Origin: Falsiruegeria litorea R37
GTDB taxonomy: Bacteria; Pseudomonadota; Alphaproteobacteria; Rhodobacterales; Rhodobacteraceae
NCBI RefSeq assembly: GCF_900172225.1
Contig: NZ_FWFO01000001.1
Location: 1,240,001 to 1,304,000, forward strand
DNA length: 64,000 nt
Reading direction: 5' to 3'
The notes beneath the pieces are model-generated. The model saw only the letters and a program-made list of their open reading frames with translations, was not told where the DNA came from and ran no database searches. Both the position numbers and the translations under genes were made by a program. Of the stretch, positions 52,056-60,183 are shown piece after piece. Numbering within the stretch: position 1 is the stretch's first letter; every line of letters begins with the position of its first letter.

Positions 52056-52110
52056 GTGCACAGGGCGTGCACCACCCGTGCACTGCTGCGTGCTGCTGCA
52101 CTGCAGCACG
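52056..52110. repeat. Three GTGCAC palindromes at 11-bp spacing plus hairpin
   Basis: GTGCAC occurs at 52056-52061, 52067-52072 and 52078-52083, exactly 11 bp apart, with unrelated spacers. It is followed by a perfect 8-bp hairpin, CGTGCTGC (52089-52096) and GCAGCACG (52103-52110), with a 6-base loop. The array begins 20 bases after the tadA stop. The hairpin could terminate tadA; the phased GTGCAC array could be a protein-binding site. Confidence 0.55.
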
Positions 52111-52501
52111 TGCGTTTAGGGTTTGGTAAGAAGGGTATTGGATTTGGTTAATGGTGCGGCACTTGGCAACTTTTGCGGCATCAGAGAGGCGCAGTAGATC
52201 GGGCCGCTTACAGCGCAGAGCGGTCATTCGTTTGTGCCGCAGAAATGGACTGTTCACAGCCCGAAGCGAAGACCCAACATGTTCGGCGTCAATGCAGGAC
52301 CTTGCAAGGCCTTGGTGGCTGATTTGGGTGGGGTTGTATTGCGAAAGGCGCCGGTTATGCTCGTCCTTTTCCAAGTTTCATCAAGATTGGTATTTTTCTG
52401 TTGGCTGTCTTGGCAAATTACAGATGCGGATCATACAATCATTTGGATTGAATTTATTGGACACGTCAGCACCGAGCTAGTTTAGCCGATTGGACACATT
52501 C
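52111..52501. other. Long upstream region of the polysaccharide cluster, no gene seen
   Basis: About 390 bases without a supportable coding frame. The later part (from about 52370) is visibly more AT-rich than the surroundings. ATTGGACAC occurs twice, near 52456 and 52489, about 32 bp apart, the second just before the barrel start codon. These are candidate promoter elements only. Some of the sequence may be decayed coding DNA. Confidence 0.4.
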
Positions 52502-53662
52502 ATGGCCCAAGCCCTCTTCTCGCATTACGCATCCAGGATTTTCCTCGTGAGTAGGGTGTGGGTTTTGTGCGGATTTTTTGGTGCGGCACCAATAGCTGCT
52601 CTTGGCGATGAACTCGACAAGAAGCAGGGGATCGATCTTTACGGTCAAATCAATCGCGGTATCTTGTTTTTTGATGATGGTGCCGACAGCGATGTCTATC
52701 CGTTTGTTGACAGCTCGAAATCTGTATCTCGCCTTGGCCTGACCTATGACGCGCCATTGAGCAATGGGTGGCAGTTCCAGGCTCGGGGTGAGGTTGGGCT
52801 TGTTTGGGGAGAAACGAACGCAATCAATCAAGTTGACGGATTTTCAGGAAGCTTCGGGAATGCGTCCGAGCCACTGAGAAAATTGGAGATCTCGTTCAGC
52901 CACCCAGAACGCGGCACATTTTTCCTGGGTCAGGGCGCCATGGCCAGTGATGGCGTGACAGGACAGGATCTATCTTTGACCAATGTCGTCGCGGGGGCTG
53001 CGGTCAAGGATGTAGCGGGTGGATTTTTCTTTCGGCGGACGGATGGGACCCTTACCAATTTCCGCATCAAGGACCGGTTTCGCACTCTTGGCAGCAGCCG
53101 CAGGTTGCGGGTGCGGTATGACACGCCGGTCAACAACAACCTATCCTTTTCCCTGGCCGCTGGCCGCGAAGTTCTGGAGGACAGAGATGGCCGGTATTAT
53201 GCCGATGCCGCAGTTCGATACGATGGGGGGCAAGGGGATTGGCGGTATCGCGGGGCTGCGGCCATTCGCTGGGCCGGGGGGTACGACAACACTCAGTTTC
53301 GACCCAAGCAGCTCAGCTTTATTGCGTCGGGCTCGATCCTGCACAAACCGTCCCGTTACAATCTGACGCTCGCCTATGGGATCGAGCAAAACTCTGGCTA
53401 TTACGCCTATGCCAAGATTGGTCGTCGTTGGTACAATTTCCTTCCCTACGGTTGGACCGCAGCCTCTTTGGACTACTATTATTACGAAGATCCCAGGCAC
53501 AACAACCAAGTCGGAAACTCCATCGGTCTTGCGGTTGTTCAGCAATTCAAGAAGCAGAAGTTCGAAATCTATGCAACTATCCGAAACTATGACTATGATG
53601 ATGATACGGCAGACTATTTTGACAGTTACGCTGTTTTGACTGGGATTCGTTGGCGATTTTGA
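52502..53662 (+). CDS. Outer-membrane beta-barrel protein (porin-like) of the polysaccharide cluster
   Basis: This 386-residue protein starts at ATG 52502 (TTG 52490 would add four residues). A signal peptide spans about 1-38 (RIFLVSRVWVLCGFFGAAPIAALG). The mature chain is a run of alternating strands rich in Tyr, Gly and Asn, opening DLYGQINRGILFFDDG in classic porin style. It ends in an aromatic residue (GIRWRF), the outer-membrane assembly signal. No TPR or SLH region is present. Placed directly before the BcsB-like and synthase genes, it may be the export channel for their polysaccharide; an ordinary porin is the alternative. Confidence 0.75.
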   Translation: MAQALFSHYASRIFLVSRVWVLCGFFGAAPIAALGDELDKKQGIDLYGQINRGILFFDDGADSDVYPFVDSSKSVSRLGLTYDAPLSNGWQFQARGEVGLVWGETNAINQVDGFSGSFGNASEPLRKLEISFSHPERGTFFLGQGAMASDGVTGQDLSLTNVVAGAAVKDVAGGFFFRRTDGTLTNFRIKDRFRTLGSSRRLRVRYDTPVNNNLSFSLAAGREVLEDRDGRYYADAAVRYDGGQGDWRYRGAAAIRWAGGYDNTQFRPKQLSFIASGSILHKPSRYNLTLAYGIEQNSGYYAYAKIGRRWYNFLPYGWTAASLDYYYYEDPRHNNQVGNSIGLAVVQQFKKQKFEIYATIRNYDYDDDTADYFDSYAVLTGIRWRF

Positions 53663-53728
53663 CGGCCTGTATTGGGAGAGCTACGCCAAGTGCCGTGCGG
53701 GGTGACCGCAGGGGTGGGGGAGACGGAA

Positions 53729-55366
53729 TTGAGACTAATCGGAATTGCGGTTCTGGCGTTGATCCTGTTCGCCTTTGTCGCCATCGCGGTCAATCGCAGC
53801 GAAGACCTGTTTGAAACCGGTGGGCTAAAGGACATCCGCGACGGACGCGAGGTTCACGAGCTGGAAACCGGAGAAGCCCGACTGCCCGACAAGATCGAGG
53901 GTGCTGCGGGGTTCGTTGACCTGGAGGTGTTGCAATCCGACGAGTGGACTGCGCTTACCGGGTTCTCGGGGCATCGCCGCTTCAGCTTGCCACTGCCACG
54001 GGATACGGCCTTTTCGGCGGCTGTGCTGGAGATTTTTGTCAAGACCGAGATGGAGTTCGAAACCGCAGGTCGCTTGCAATTCGAGGTTAACGGTCATCGC
54101 CGGGGCGAAATCGTTCTGGAGCCGGGAGAGACCAACATGCGGGTCAGAATCCCGCTGGAGCCGATTGACCTGGAACGCCCATGGATCGACGTGAATATCA
54201 CCGTGGATGGCAACAACCCCAAGGCCGAATGCGCGGAGGATTGGACCGGCGGTGTCGTGGTATCGATCCAACCTGAGACCCATGTGCGGGTGGCACTGGA
54301 CGAGCCGATCACCTCGACGGCCGACGCGTTGATCGCATCGGGGTTTCCGGTACGGATTGTCTGGCCCTCGCAGACACCTGAAGTGATCACCGCAGCAGAT
54401 CCCGTGATTTCGTGGCGGTGGCTGCCCTTTGCGGCGAAGGCCAGTTTTGTCGACAAAGGGGTAGCGCGCGAAACAGACGTCGAGGTTCCCATCGAAGACG
54501 TGGTTGAGTTGCATCACTGGGTCGTCCAGCAGGAAAATATCAGGCGCGAACTTGAAGGGGAAAACAACTTGAGCTGGCCGTTGCCAATCATTGGACAAGA
54601 TGGCGCGGCCGCCAGTCGCGAGTTTCGCAATCGGACAAGTTGGGTGTACCGGTACTCGCGCACCTCGATGCCGGATTTGCAGTTGCCCGACATGCTGGAT
54701 CTGAAGATGCAGATGGTGTCAACGGACAGTTCGGCGTCCTGGTTGCTGATCGTTTTCTTGAATGGGGACATCGTCTATTCACAGACATTGCCGACCACCC
54801 AGACCTCATTCGAACACAGTATCCCATTGCCCAAGAATGTTCAGTCCATCGACAATGAACTTCGTGTCAGCCTGATCAGTGATGAAGAAAAGACAGGCAG
54901 ATGTGTGCAAGGTCGCCCTGCAGCTGCCAAGATCAATGTTGGTACCGGGCTTGATAACCGAGGGTCGGATGCGACCGAACTTTATGCCGGTGTCCTGAAT
55001 GCCATGTCCCCGGTGATCAACCTGATGATCGAAGGGCCTGTCACCGCGCACGATCTGAATTTTGGGTTCCTCGCTTTGTCCAAGATTTTCCTGCACAACT
55101 CTTTTGATTATCGCGAAGGGGGATTGGGCAATCTTGACCACTCGCAACCAAGTGTGACCATTGTCGCGTTGGAGAACCTGACTGCGGCCTTGGACCAGAT
55201 GAAAGGACAGGATCGCCCGTATTGGGTGGCCTATTCGGTTGTTACCTCAGCACCGGACCCCGAGACCATGGCGTTTGCCGGCGACGATCCGGCATTGGCG
55301 TCGGCGATTGATCTTCATCGTCCTGAAAGCGCGTTGATCGTCGTTCCGGCGAAACAAGACGAATAG
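53729..55366 (+). CDS. BcsB-like periplasmic membrane-anchored protein
   Basis: This protein of about 545 residues is called from TTG 53729, with GGGGGAG six bases upstream; TTG 53672 and GTG 53714 are alternatives. An N-terminal TM helix (LIGIAVLALILFAFVAIAV) anchors a large periplasmic part. The beta-rich region resembles BcsB carbohydrate-binding modules: FSLPLPRDTAFSAAVLEIFV, then NPKAECAEDWTGGVVVSIQPET, where BcsB has a C-x-D-x-W-type loop. A later DLKMQMVSTDSSASWLLIVFLNGDIVYSQ strand pair fits a second module. Unlike BcsB it has no C-terminal TM helix. It ends four bases before the GT2 synthase and probably guides the polysaccharide through the periplasm. Confidence 0.7.
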   Translation: MRLIGIAVLALILFAFVAIAVNRSEDLFETGGLKDIRDGREVHELETGEARLPDKIEGAAGFVDLEVLQSDEWTALTGFSGHRRFSLPLPRDTAFSAAVLEIFVKTEMEFETAGRLQFEVNGHRRGEIVLEPGETNMRVRIPLEPIDLERPWIDVNITVDGNNPKAECAEDWTGGVVVSIQPETHVRVALDEPITSTADALIASGFPVRIVWPSQTPEVITAADPVISWRWLPFAAKASFVDKGVARETDVEVPIEDVVELHHWVVQQENIRRELEGENNLSWPLPIIGQDGAAASREFRNRTSWVYRYSRTSMPDLQLPDMLDLKMQMVSTDSSASWLLIVFLNGDIVYSQTLPTTQTSFEHSIPLPKNVQSIDNELRVSLISDEEKTGRCVQGRPAAAKINVGTGLDNRGSDATELYAGVLNAMSPVINLMIEGPVTAHDLNFGFLALSKIFLHNSFDYREGGLGNLDHSQPSVTIVALENLTAALDQMKGQDRPYWVAYSVVTSAPDPETMAFAGDDPALASAIDLHRPESALIVVPAKQDE

Positions 55367-55370
55367 AGCG

Positions 55371-57227
55371 ATGTCAGCGCCGGATCAGCCAAATTCGAAT
55401 TCGACCGGCCGCTCGCAGAACGAGTTTGTGTCGATTGACTCGGCGCCCGTGGGGTTTTCGACCAACGTGGCGATGTGGCGTGCGCCGGTGCTGCTGGTTC
55501 TGTTTGTCCTCGTGTCTTTTGCTGGGCTCTATGCACTGGAACATGTTGCGCTGTTCCAGACTGTCTTTCGGGGCGGTGATCTGGTGACAGCGCCTTTTGC
55601 AGGGGGGCATTCGATGCCGCTGCGCCTGTTTGTTCTGAGTTACATGATCGCCTTTGGGCTACTGTCGAATGGTCCGCTGCTCTGGCGGTTGGGATTTACG
55701 GCGGACATGGCGATCACCTATCTTGCGTTTTGTGCGCTGATTGATGTCACGGCTTTGTTGTTCGACTTGCTGGCAGATACGCCGATGCCCTTGAATGTCA
55801 TTGAAATCCTGTCCGGGTTTCTGGGGTATGCGATCTATTCCTTCAAGCTGTTAGAGCGGGGCAACATGCCGTCGCGGATCGAAATCGAGCACCGGCCGTC
55901 TCGCAACAAACGCATGATGTTCCGTCTGATCGTGATCCTTCTGGTTGCGGGCCTTCTAACCATCTCTGCCGAAAACATCGTGCCCAACACGATCGCCAAA
56001 GCCCGAGAGTATGCCTTGTTGGGAGGAATTGGGCCGGGCGTTTTCCTGTTCCTGCCGTTGGTCTTCTTGATGCTGTACGTTCTGGCACGAATTGATACCT
56101 CGCGCGTGGACATGACGCCCTTTACCCCGGCGTTGACGATCATCATTCCAGCCCATAACGAGGAATACATCATAACGCGCACCATTGCGGCGATCGACGA
56201 GGCGGCAAGGACATACGGTGGGCCAGTGTCCGTTCTGGTGATGGACAACAACTCGACCGACCGCACCAGCGAGGTGGCAACCGATGCCTTGAACGCCTGC
56301 AAGTCTGCCTATGGTCGGGTTATCCTGGAGCGCACGCCGGGCAAGGCCCACGCGCTGAACGCGGCGTTGCACGCAACCCAGACCGAATATGTCATCCGCA
56401 TCGACGCCGACACGCAGATCGGAGAGAACGCGCTGGTCTATGCCATGCTCAGGATGCGGAACCCGGACGTGGGCGTGGTGGGTGGATTGCCTGTACCGCC
56501 CGGCGGCGGCCCGTTTGATCGGCCACGCCTGCTGGAGCTGGTGGTGAAACACGGGTTCTATTCTGTCGGCTTGAGCGCGGTGAATTCGGTTGTCGGCGTG
56601 CCGGGGATGTTTGCCGCCTACCGGGCCGAGTTGCCGCGCAAGCTGGGCGGGTTTGTTCAGGGCATGAATGGTGAAGACACCGACATGTCCCTGCGGATCG
56701 GAGAGCTGGGGTATCAGTTGATTGTCGATCCAAGGATCCAGTTCGTCAGCGAGGTGCCTGCCTCATACAAACATATGCGCGAGCAGCGCTTGCGTTGGTT
56801 CCGCAGCGTTTTTCATGTCTCGGCCCGGTGTCGCGATCTGATCTACTCGGGGCGCATGACTGTACGCGGCAAGGTGCTGTTGCCCTTCATGCTGTTGAAT
56901 TCGGCGATGCGTGCGATGATGGTGCCGATGATCCTGTTCGGCACTCTGGTTGCCATCGGCCCCGGAGCCGAGGCGCGAGACATTCCCTGGCAGGCGATCG
57001 TCGCGGTGGGTATTGGCGCCCCTGCCTTGATGTCGGTCCTGTGCGCGTTGCTGAACCGCTCGTTCAAAGGGTTGCTGTTTATCCCCGAATATCTGGTGTT
57101 CCGCTTGCTGCGGGCCTATTTCACTTTGGAAAGCAACCTGACGATCACGGTCAAGGACCACGGCCAGCATTTGTATTCAAGCGGCGCCCTCGTGCGCCCC
57201 AAAGGCAAAACCATCCGAGAGGCTTAG
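55371..57227 (+). CDS. Processive family 2 glycosyltransferase (polysaccharide synthase)
   Basis: This 618-residue membrane GT2 has about six N-terminal TM helices up to residue 240. The catalytic domain follows with LTIIIPAHNEE, VMDNNSTDRTS, TPGKAHALNAAL, the metal-binding RIDADTQ, GEDTDMSLRIGELG (catalytic acid) and the processivity motif QRLRW. Two further TM segments (about 495-565) follow. There is no PilZ domain, so regulation by c-di-GMP would need a partner. The start lies four bases after the BcsB-like gene. The sugar polymer is unknown, but the neighbouring UDP-sulfoquinovose synthase offers a donor. A convergent terminator follows. Confidence 0.88.
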   Translation: MSAPDQPNSNSTGRSQNEFVSIDSAPVGFSTNVAMWRAPVLLVLFVLVSFAGLYALEHVALFQTVFRGGDLVTAPFAGGHSMPLRLFVLSYMIAFGLLSNGPLLWRLGFTADMAITYLAFCALIDVTALLFDLLADTPMPLNVIEILSGFLGYAIYSFKLLERGNMPSRIEIEHRPSRNKRMMFRLIVILLVAGLLTISAENIVPNTIAKAREYALLGGIGPGVFLFLPLVFLMLYVLARIDTSRVDMTPFTPALTIIIPAHNEEYIITRTIAAIDEAARTYGGPVSVLVMDNNSTDRTSEVATDALNACKSAYGRVILERTPGKAHALNAALHATQTEYVIRIDADTQIGENALVYAMLRMRNPDVGVVGGLPVPPGGGPFDRPRLLELVVKHGFYSVGLSAVNSVVGVPGMFAAYRAELPRKLGGFVQGMNGEDTDMSLRIGELGYQLIVDPRIQFVSEVPASYKHMREQRLRWFRSVFHVSARCRDLIYSGRMTVRGKVLLPFMLLNSAMRAMMVPMILFGTLVAIGPGAEARDIPWQAIVAVGIGAPALMSVLCALLNRSFKGLLFIPEYLVFRLLRAYFTLESNLTITVKDHGQHLYSSGALVRPKGKTIREA

Positions 57228-57255
57228 GGGCAGGGCCCATTAACCCTGACCCTAA
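57224..57255. terminator. Bidirectional terminator covering two stop codons
   Basis: TTAGGG-g-CAGGG (57224-57235) pairs with CCCTG-a-CCCTAA (57244-57255): 11 pairs and one mismatch around an 8-base loop. The stops of the GT2 gene (plus) and sqdB (minus) both lie inside the stem. Confidence 0.75.
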
Positions 57256-58424
57256 AGTTTCGTCTGGTTCCAGAGCGACACGCAGGGGATTTTGGTGCGG
57301 TCGCAGCGATCGGCGTATTTCTCGGCGATCTCGCGCGCCTCTTCCAGAATCGCATCAGCAAGGTAGGTGGGGTTCAACCCAAGGTTCAGCAGACGATCAT
57401 TGGCCACGTGCAGTTCGTTTTCATCCGCCTCGTTGCGCGGGTTGTCGATGAACGAAATCTCGGCCCCGGTCTGATCGGCGACAAGCTGTGCCAGGTCCCG
57501 AACACGATGTGTTTCCGTCATCTGGTTCAGGATGTTGACCCGTTCCCCTTTCTGTGGCGGGTTCAGGATGGCCAATTCGATGCATTTCACGGTGTCGCGG
57601 ATATGGATAAAGGCGCGGGTCTGTCCGCCGGTTCCATGTACCGTCAGCGGATAATCGACCGCCGCCTGCATCAAGAAACGGTTCAGAACTGTGCCATAGT
57701 CCCCGTCGTAGTCGAACCGATTGATCAGCCGTTCATCGAGCTTGGTTTCGGGTGTCTGAGTGCCCCAGACGATCCCCTGATGCAGGTCCGTGACCCGCAC
57801 TTGGTCGTTCTTGTTGTAGAAATAGAAGAACAGCTGATCCTGCGTCTTCGTCATGTGATACACGGATCCGGGGTTCGCCGGATACAGAATTTCAGCATCG
57901 ATTTGCGCGCCGTCGTCGGTGTCGATGTGAACCTTTAGATAGCCTTCTGGAATCTTCATTCCCGCCGTACCGTATCCGTAGACACCCATGGTTCCCAGAT
58001 GAACCAGATGACTGTCCACGCCACTTTCGACGATCGCGGCCAGCACATCGTTTGTGGCGTTCAGGTTGTTGTTGACTGTATAGCGCTTGTGATACGAGGA
58101 TTTCATCGAATAGGGCGCGGCGCGCTGTTCGGCAAAATGCACGACTGCATCGGGTTTTTCGGACTTCAGCAGAGCAAGCAGCCGATGATAGTGTTTTCCG
58201 ACCGAAAAATTCTCGTAAGCTATCGTCTTTCCGGTCAGTTCCGCCCATGCTTGCAATCTTTCCCCTAGCGGTCTGATGGGGGTGAGGGACTCCACCTCCA
58301 ATTCGATATCGATTTTTCGCCGAGACAGGTTGTCAACAATAATGACTTGGTGGCCTTGTTGGGACAGATGCAATGCGGTGGGCCATCCACAAAACCCATC
58401 CCCGCCTAGAACTAAGATTTTCAT
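57252..58424 (-). CDS. sqdB: UDP-sulfoquinovose synthase
   Basis: This 390-residue short-chain dehydrogenase-type enzyme makes UDP-sulfoquinovose from UDP-glucose and sulfite. It closely follows plant SQD1: LGGDGFCGWPTALHLS (NAD loop), NLSRRKIDIELEVESLTPI, VVHFAEQRAAPYSM, LGTMGVYG with Thr145, YHMTKTQ with Tyr189 and Lys193 (the catalytic triad), TDLHQGIVWG, NRFDYDGDYGTVLNRF and GTGGQTRAFIHIRDTV. The sulfolipid head-group genes sqdA, sqdC, sqdD or sqdX are not in the window. It is convergent with the GT2 cluster. Its product could go to sulfoquinovosyl lipid made by a distant gene or to the adjacent polysaccharide synthase. Confidence 0.93.
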   Translation of the reverse strand: MKILVLGGDGFCGWPTALHLSQQGHQVIIVDNLSRRKIDIELEVESLTPIRPLGERLQAWAELTGKTIAYENFSVGKHYHRLLALLKSEKPDAVVHFAEQRAAPYSMKSSYHKRYTVNNNLNATNDVLAAIVESGVDSHLVHLGTMGVYGYGTAGMKIPEGYLKVHIDTDDGAQIDAEILYPANPGSVYHMTKTQDQLFFYFYNKNDQVRVTDLHQGIVWGTQTPETKLDERLINRFDYDGDYGTVLNRFLMQAAVDYPLTVHGTGGQTRAFIHIRDTVKCIELAILNPPQKGERVNILNQMTETHRVRDLAQLVADQTGAEISFIDNPRNEADENELHVANDRLLNLGLNPTYLADAILEEAREIAEKYADRCDRTKIPCVSLWNQTKL

Positions 58425-58456
58425 TGTGTTTTTTCCAAAATGTAAGGAGCAAATTC

Positions 58457-58501
58457 ATGCGTAAAATCTTAGGGGCATGTTTAATACAGTCAAGGTTTTG
58501 A
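58457..58501 (+). other. Possible 14-residue leader or truncated gene start
   Basis: AAGGAG lies seven bases before ATG 58457, which opens MRKILGACLIQSRF and stops at 58501. The start resembles the beginning of a signal peptide, so it may be the 5' scrap of a lost gene, or a short leader. It lies on the opposite strand just upstream of sqdB. Chance cannot be excluded. Confidence 0.25.
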
Positions 58502-58719
58502 ATTTGAATGCGCTTTTGTTGGTGGGGTTCTGTTAAGTGATTGATATTATGTCATTCTGATCACGGGCCGCACCTGACCGCGGCCCGAAACTGCCGTCTC
58601 TGGCCTGTCCGGCCACTGTGGCGGCGGCCATCGTCGCCATCCGCAAGCCTCAGCTCAATCTGACGCAGCGGTTCCAGAATGGTTTCGACCGATGATCGCT
58701 TCCGAGCCCTATTCTGCCT

Positions 58720-58899
58720 CTCTTTCTCGGCCCGAATACAGGCCCGGTTTCAGGGGGCAAAGACAAGGCCGGAGCTGCCCGGCTGGTCTGCAAAGAAGCC
58801 CCTGATCTTGACGCGCTGGATTTGCAGGAGCGTATCGGCGACCTCCTCGACCTGATCCGCACGGCCAACGGATTGGACCCTGCATCCACAGAGCAATAG
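58720..58899 (+). pseudogene. Possible 3' remnant of a lost gene
   Basis: One plus-strand frame ending in TAG at 58897-58899 reads like a real protein C-terminus, including DLDALDLQERIGDLLDLIRT and then ANGLDPASTEQ. No start codon with a ribosome site precedes it and the frame decays upstream. The family is not recognisable. The surrounding 58502-58719 holds GC-rich sequence with no supportable gene. Together with the leader at 58457 it suggests a deletion scar. Confidence 0.3.
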
Positions 58900-58903
58900 C
58901 GCG

Positions 58904-58994
58904 CCAACCGCCGAGCGAAGCGAGGCGCACGATCTATTTCTGGCCAACCGCAGGCGGGCATCTGAGATGCTCGACCGACGGGCGGGAGCTCCCC
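58904..58994. repeat. Intergenic hairpin repeat, copy D
   Basis: GCATC-TGA-GATGC (58958-58970) is followed by CGACGGGCGGGAGCTCCCC (58976-58994), nearly identical to the second half of copy A. The first half (from 58904) has CCGCCGAGCGAAGCGAGGCG-like G+C-rich sequence with weak pairing. It abuts the 3' end of the ectoine-hydrolase-like gene and may terminate it. Confidence 0.65.
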
Positions 58995-58995
58995 T

Positions 58996-60168
58996 TTACC
59001 CTTTTACCACCAGGGCGCGGGGAATGTCGGCCAGCGGTTGGCCACCGTCTGGCGTGACCACAAAGCTTTCGGTGATGGCGACGCCCCAGTCCGGGGTCCA
59101 GAGGCCGGGCATCAGGTGGAAGGTCATGTTTTCCTGCAACGGCGTCGTGTCGCCGGGGCGCAGGCTCATGGTGCGTTCGCCCCAGTCGGGCGGGTAGCTG
59201 AGGCCGATCGGGTACCCCGTCCGGTTGGCCTTGACGTAGCCGGCACTGGCAAAGCTGTCATAGACACAGGCGGCGATCTCCTCGCAGGCGACGCCGGGAC
59301 GGGCGGCGGCGAAGGTGTCTTCGATGGCTTGCAGCACCGCCTCTTCGGCGCGGCGGATGTCGGCGGGCACCTCGCCCAGAAACAGGGTTCTGCTGGCGGG
59401 GCAGTGGTAGCGGTGGTAGCAGCCCGAGACTTCGAAATAGGTGGCCTCGCCGCGCACCAAGGCCCGGTCGTTCCAGGTGATGTGCGAGGCTGACGCCTCG
59501 AGACCAGAGGGTGCGATGGGGGCGATGGCGGGGTAGTCGCCTGCAAGGCCCGGCAGGCCCGCGACGCCGGCCGCCTGCACCTCGGCCACCAGTTCATGCT
59601 TGGGTCGCCCTTCGCGAAAGCCATCGCGCAGGGTGGCGTGCATATGGGCGGTCAGCTGGCCTGCCTTGCGCATCATCGCCAGTTCCGCCTCGCTTTTGAC
59701 GGCGCGCTGCCAATTCACCAATCCGGTGCCGTCGGCAATCGCGTCGCGTCCAAAAGCGGTTTCCAGGATGCGGTGAGACGCAGCGGAGTAGTAATAGTTG
59801 TCCATCTCGACCCCAAGCGCGCGGGTCCAGCCGCGCTCTTGCAGCAGCGAAACAAGCGAGGTGTAGGGGTGGTGGTCGGGGTGCTGGACGTGCTCTTCGG
59901 GCCAGTCAAAGAGGTTCTCGGCCCCGATCCAGGTGGTCTGTGCCGCGCCTGCCTTATCCTGTGTGCGCCCCCACCAGAGCGGCGTGCCCGTGCGCGGGAC
60001 GATAACCACTTGCGGGACGTAAAAGCTCCAGCCGTCATAGCCCGTCAGCCAGGCCATGTTCGAGGGGTCAGCGACGATCAGCGTCTCAATCCCCTGCGCG
60101 GCCATGGCGGCGCGGGTTCTGGTCAGGCGCTGGTCAAATTCAGCTTGCGAAAAATCACTTGCGGGCAC
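58996..60168 (-). CDS. Ectoine hydrolase-like M24 family protein (DoeA-like)
   Basis: This 390-residue pita-bread-fold protein starts at GTG 60168 with AAAGGA upstream. It resembles DoeA/EutD, which opens the ring of ectoine: YDGWSFYVPQVV, HITWNDRALVRGEATYFEVSG, YHRYHCPASRT and RTGYPIGLSYPPDWGERTMSLR are all present. The five metal ligands of M24 aminopeptidases are mostly lost (Asp to Glu in YFEVSG, Asp to Pro in CPASRT, His to Tyr in GYPIGL, Glu to Met in FHLMPG; only the last Glu in AITES remains), as in metal-independent DoeA. No doeB, doeC or doeD lies in the window. It starts 15 bases after the last of four cyclase genes, so it is probably in their operon. Confidence 0.8.
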   Translation of the reverse strand: MPASDFSQAEFDQRLTRTRAAMAAQGIETLIVADPSNMAWLTGYDGWSFYVPQVVIVPRTGTPLWWGRTQDKAGAAQTTWIGAENLFDWPEEHVQHPDHHPYTSLVSLLQERGWTRALGVEMDNYYYSAASHRILETAFGRDAIADGTGLVNWQRAVKSEAELAMMRKAGQLTAHMHATLRDGFREGRPKHELVAEVQAAGVAGLPGLAGDYPAIAPIAPSGLEASASHITWNDRALVRGEATYFEVSGCYHRYHCPASRTLFLGEVPADIRRAEEAVLQAIEDTFAAARPGVACEEIAACVYDSFASAGYVKANRTGYPIGLSYPPDWGERTMSLRPGDTTPLQENMTFHLMPGLWTPDWGVAITESFVVTPDGGQPLADIPRALVVKG

Positions 60169-60183
60169 GGCGGTCCTTTCCTC

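Noticed and set aside
58996-60168. Xaa-Pro dipeptidase
   Set aside because: Four of the five M24 metal ligands are replaced, and the sequence blocks match the metal-independent ectoine hydrolase type instead.
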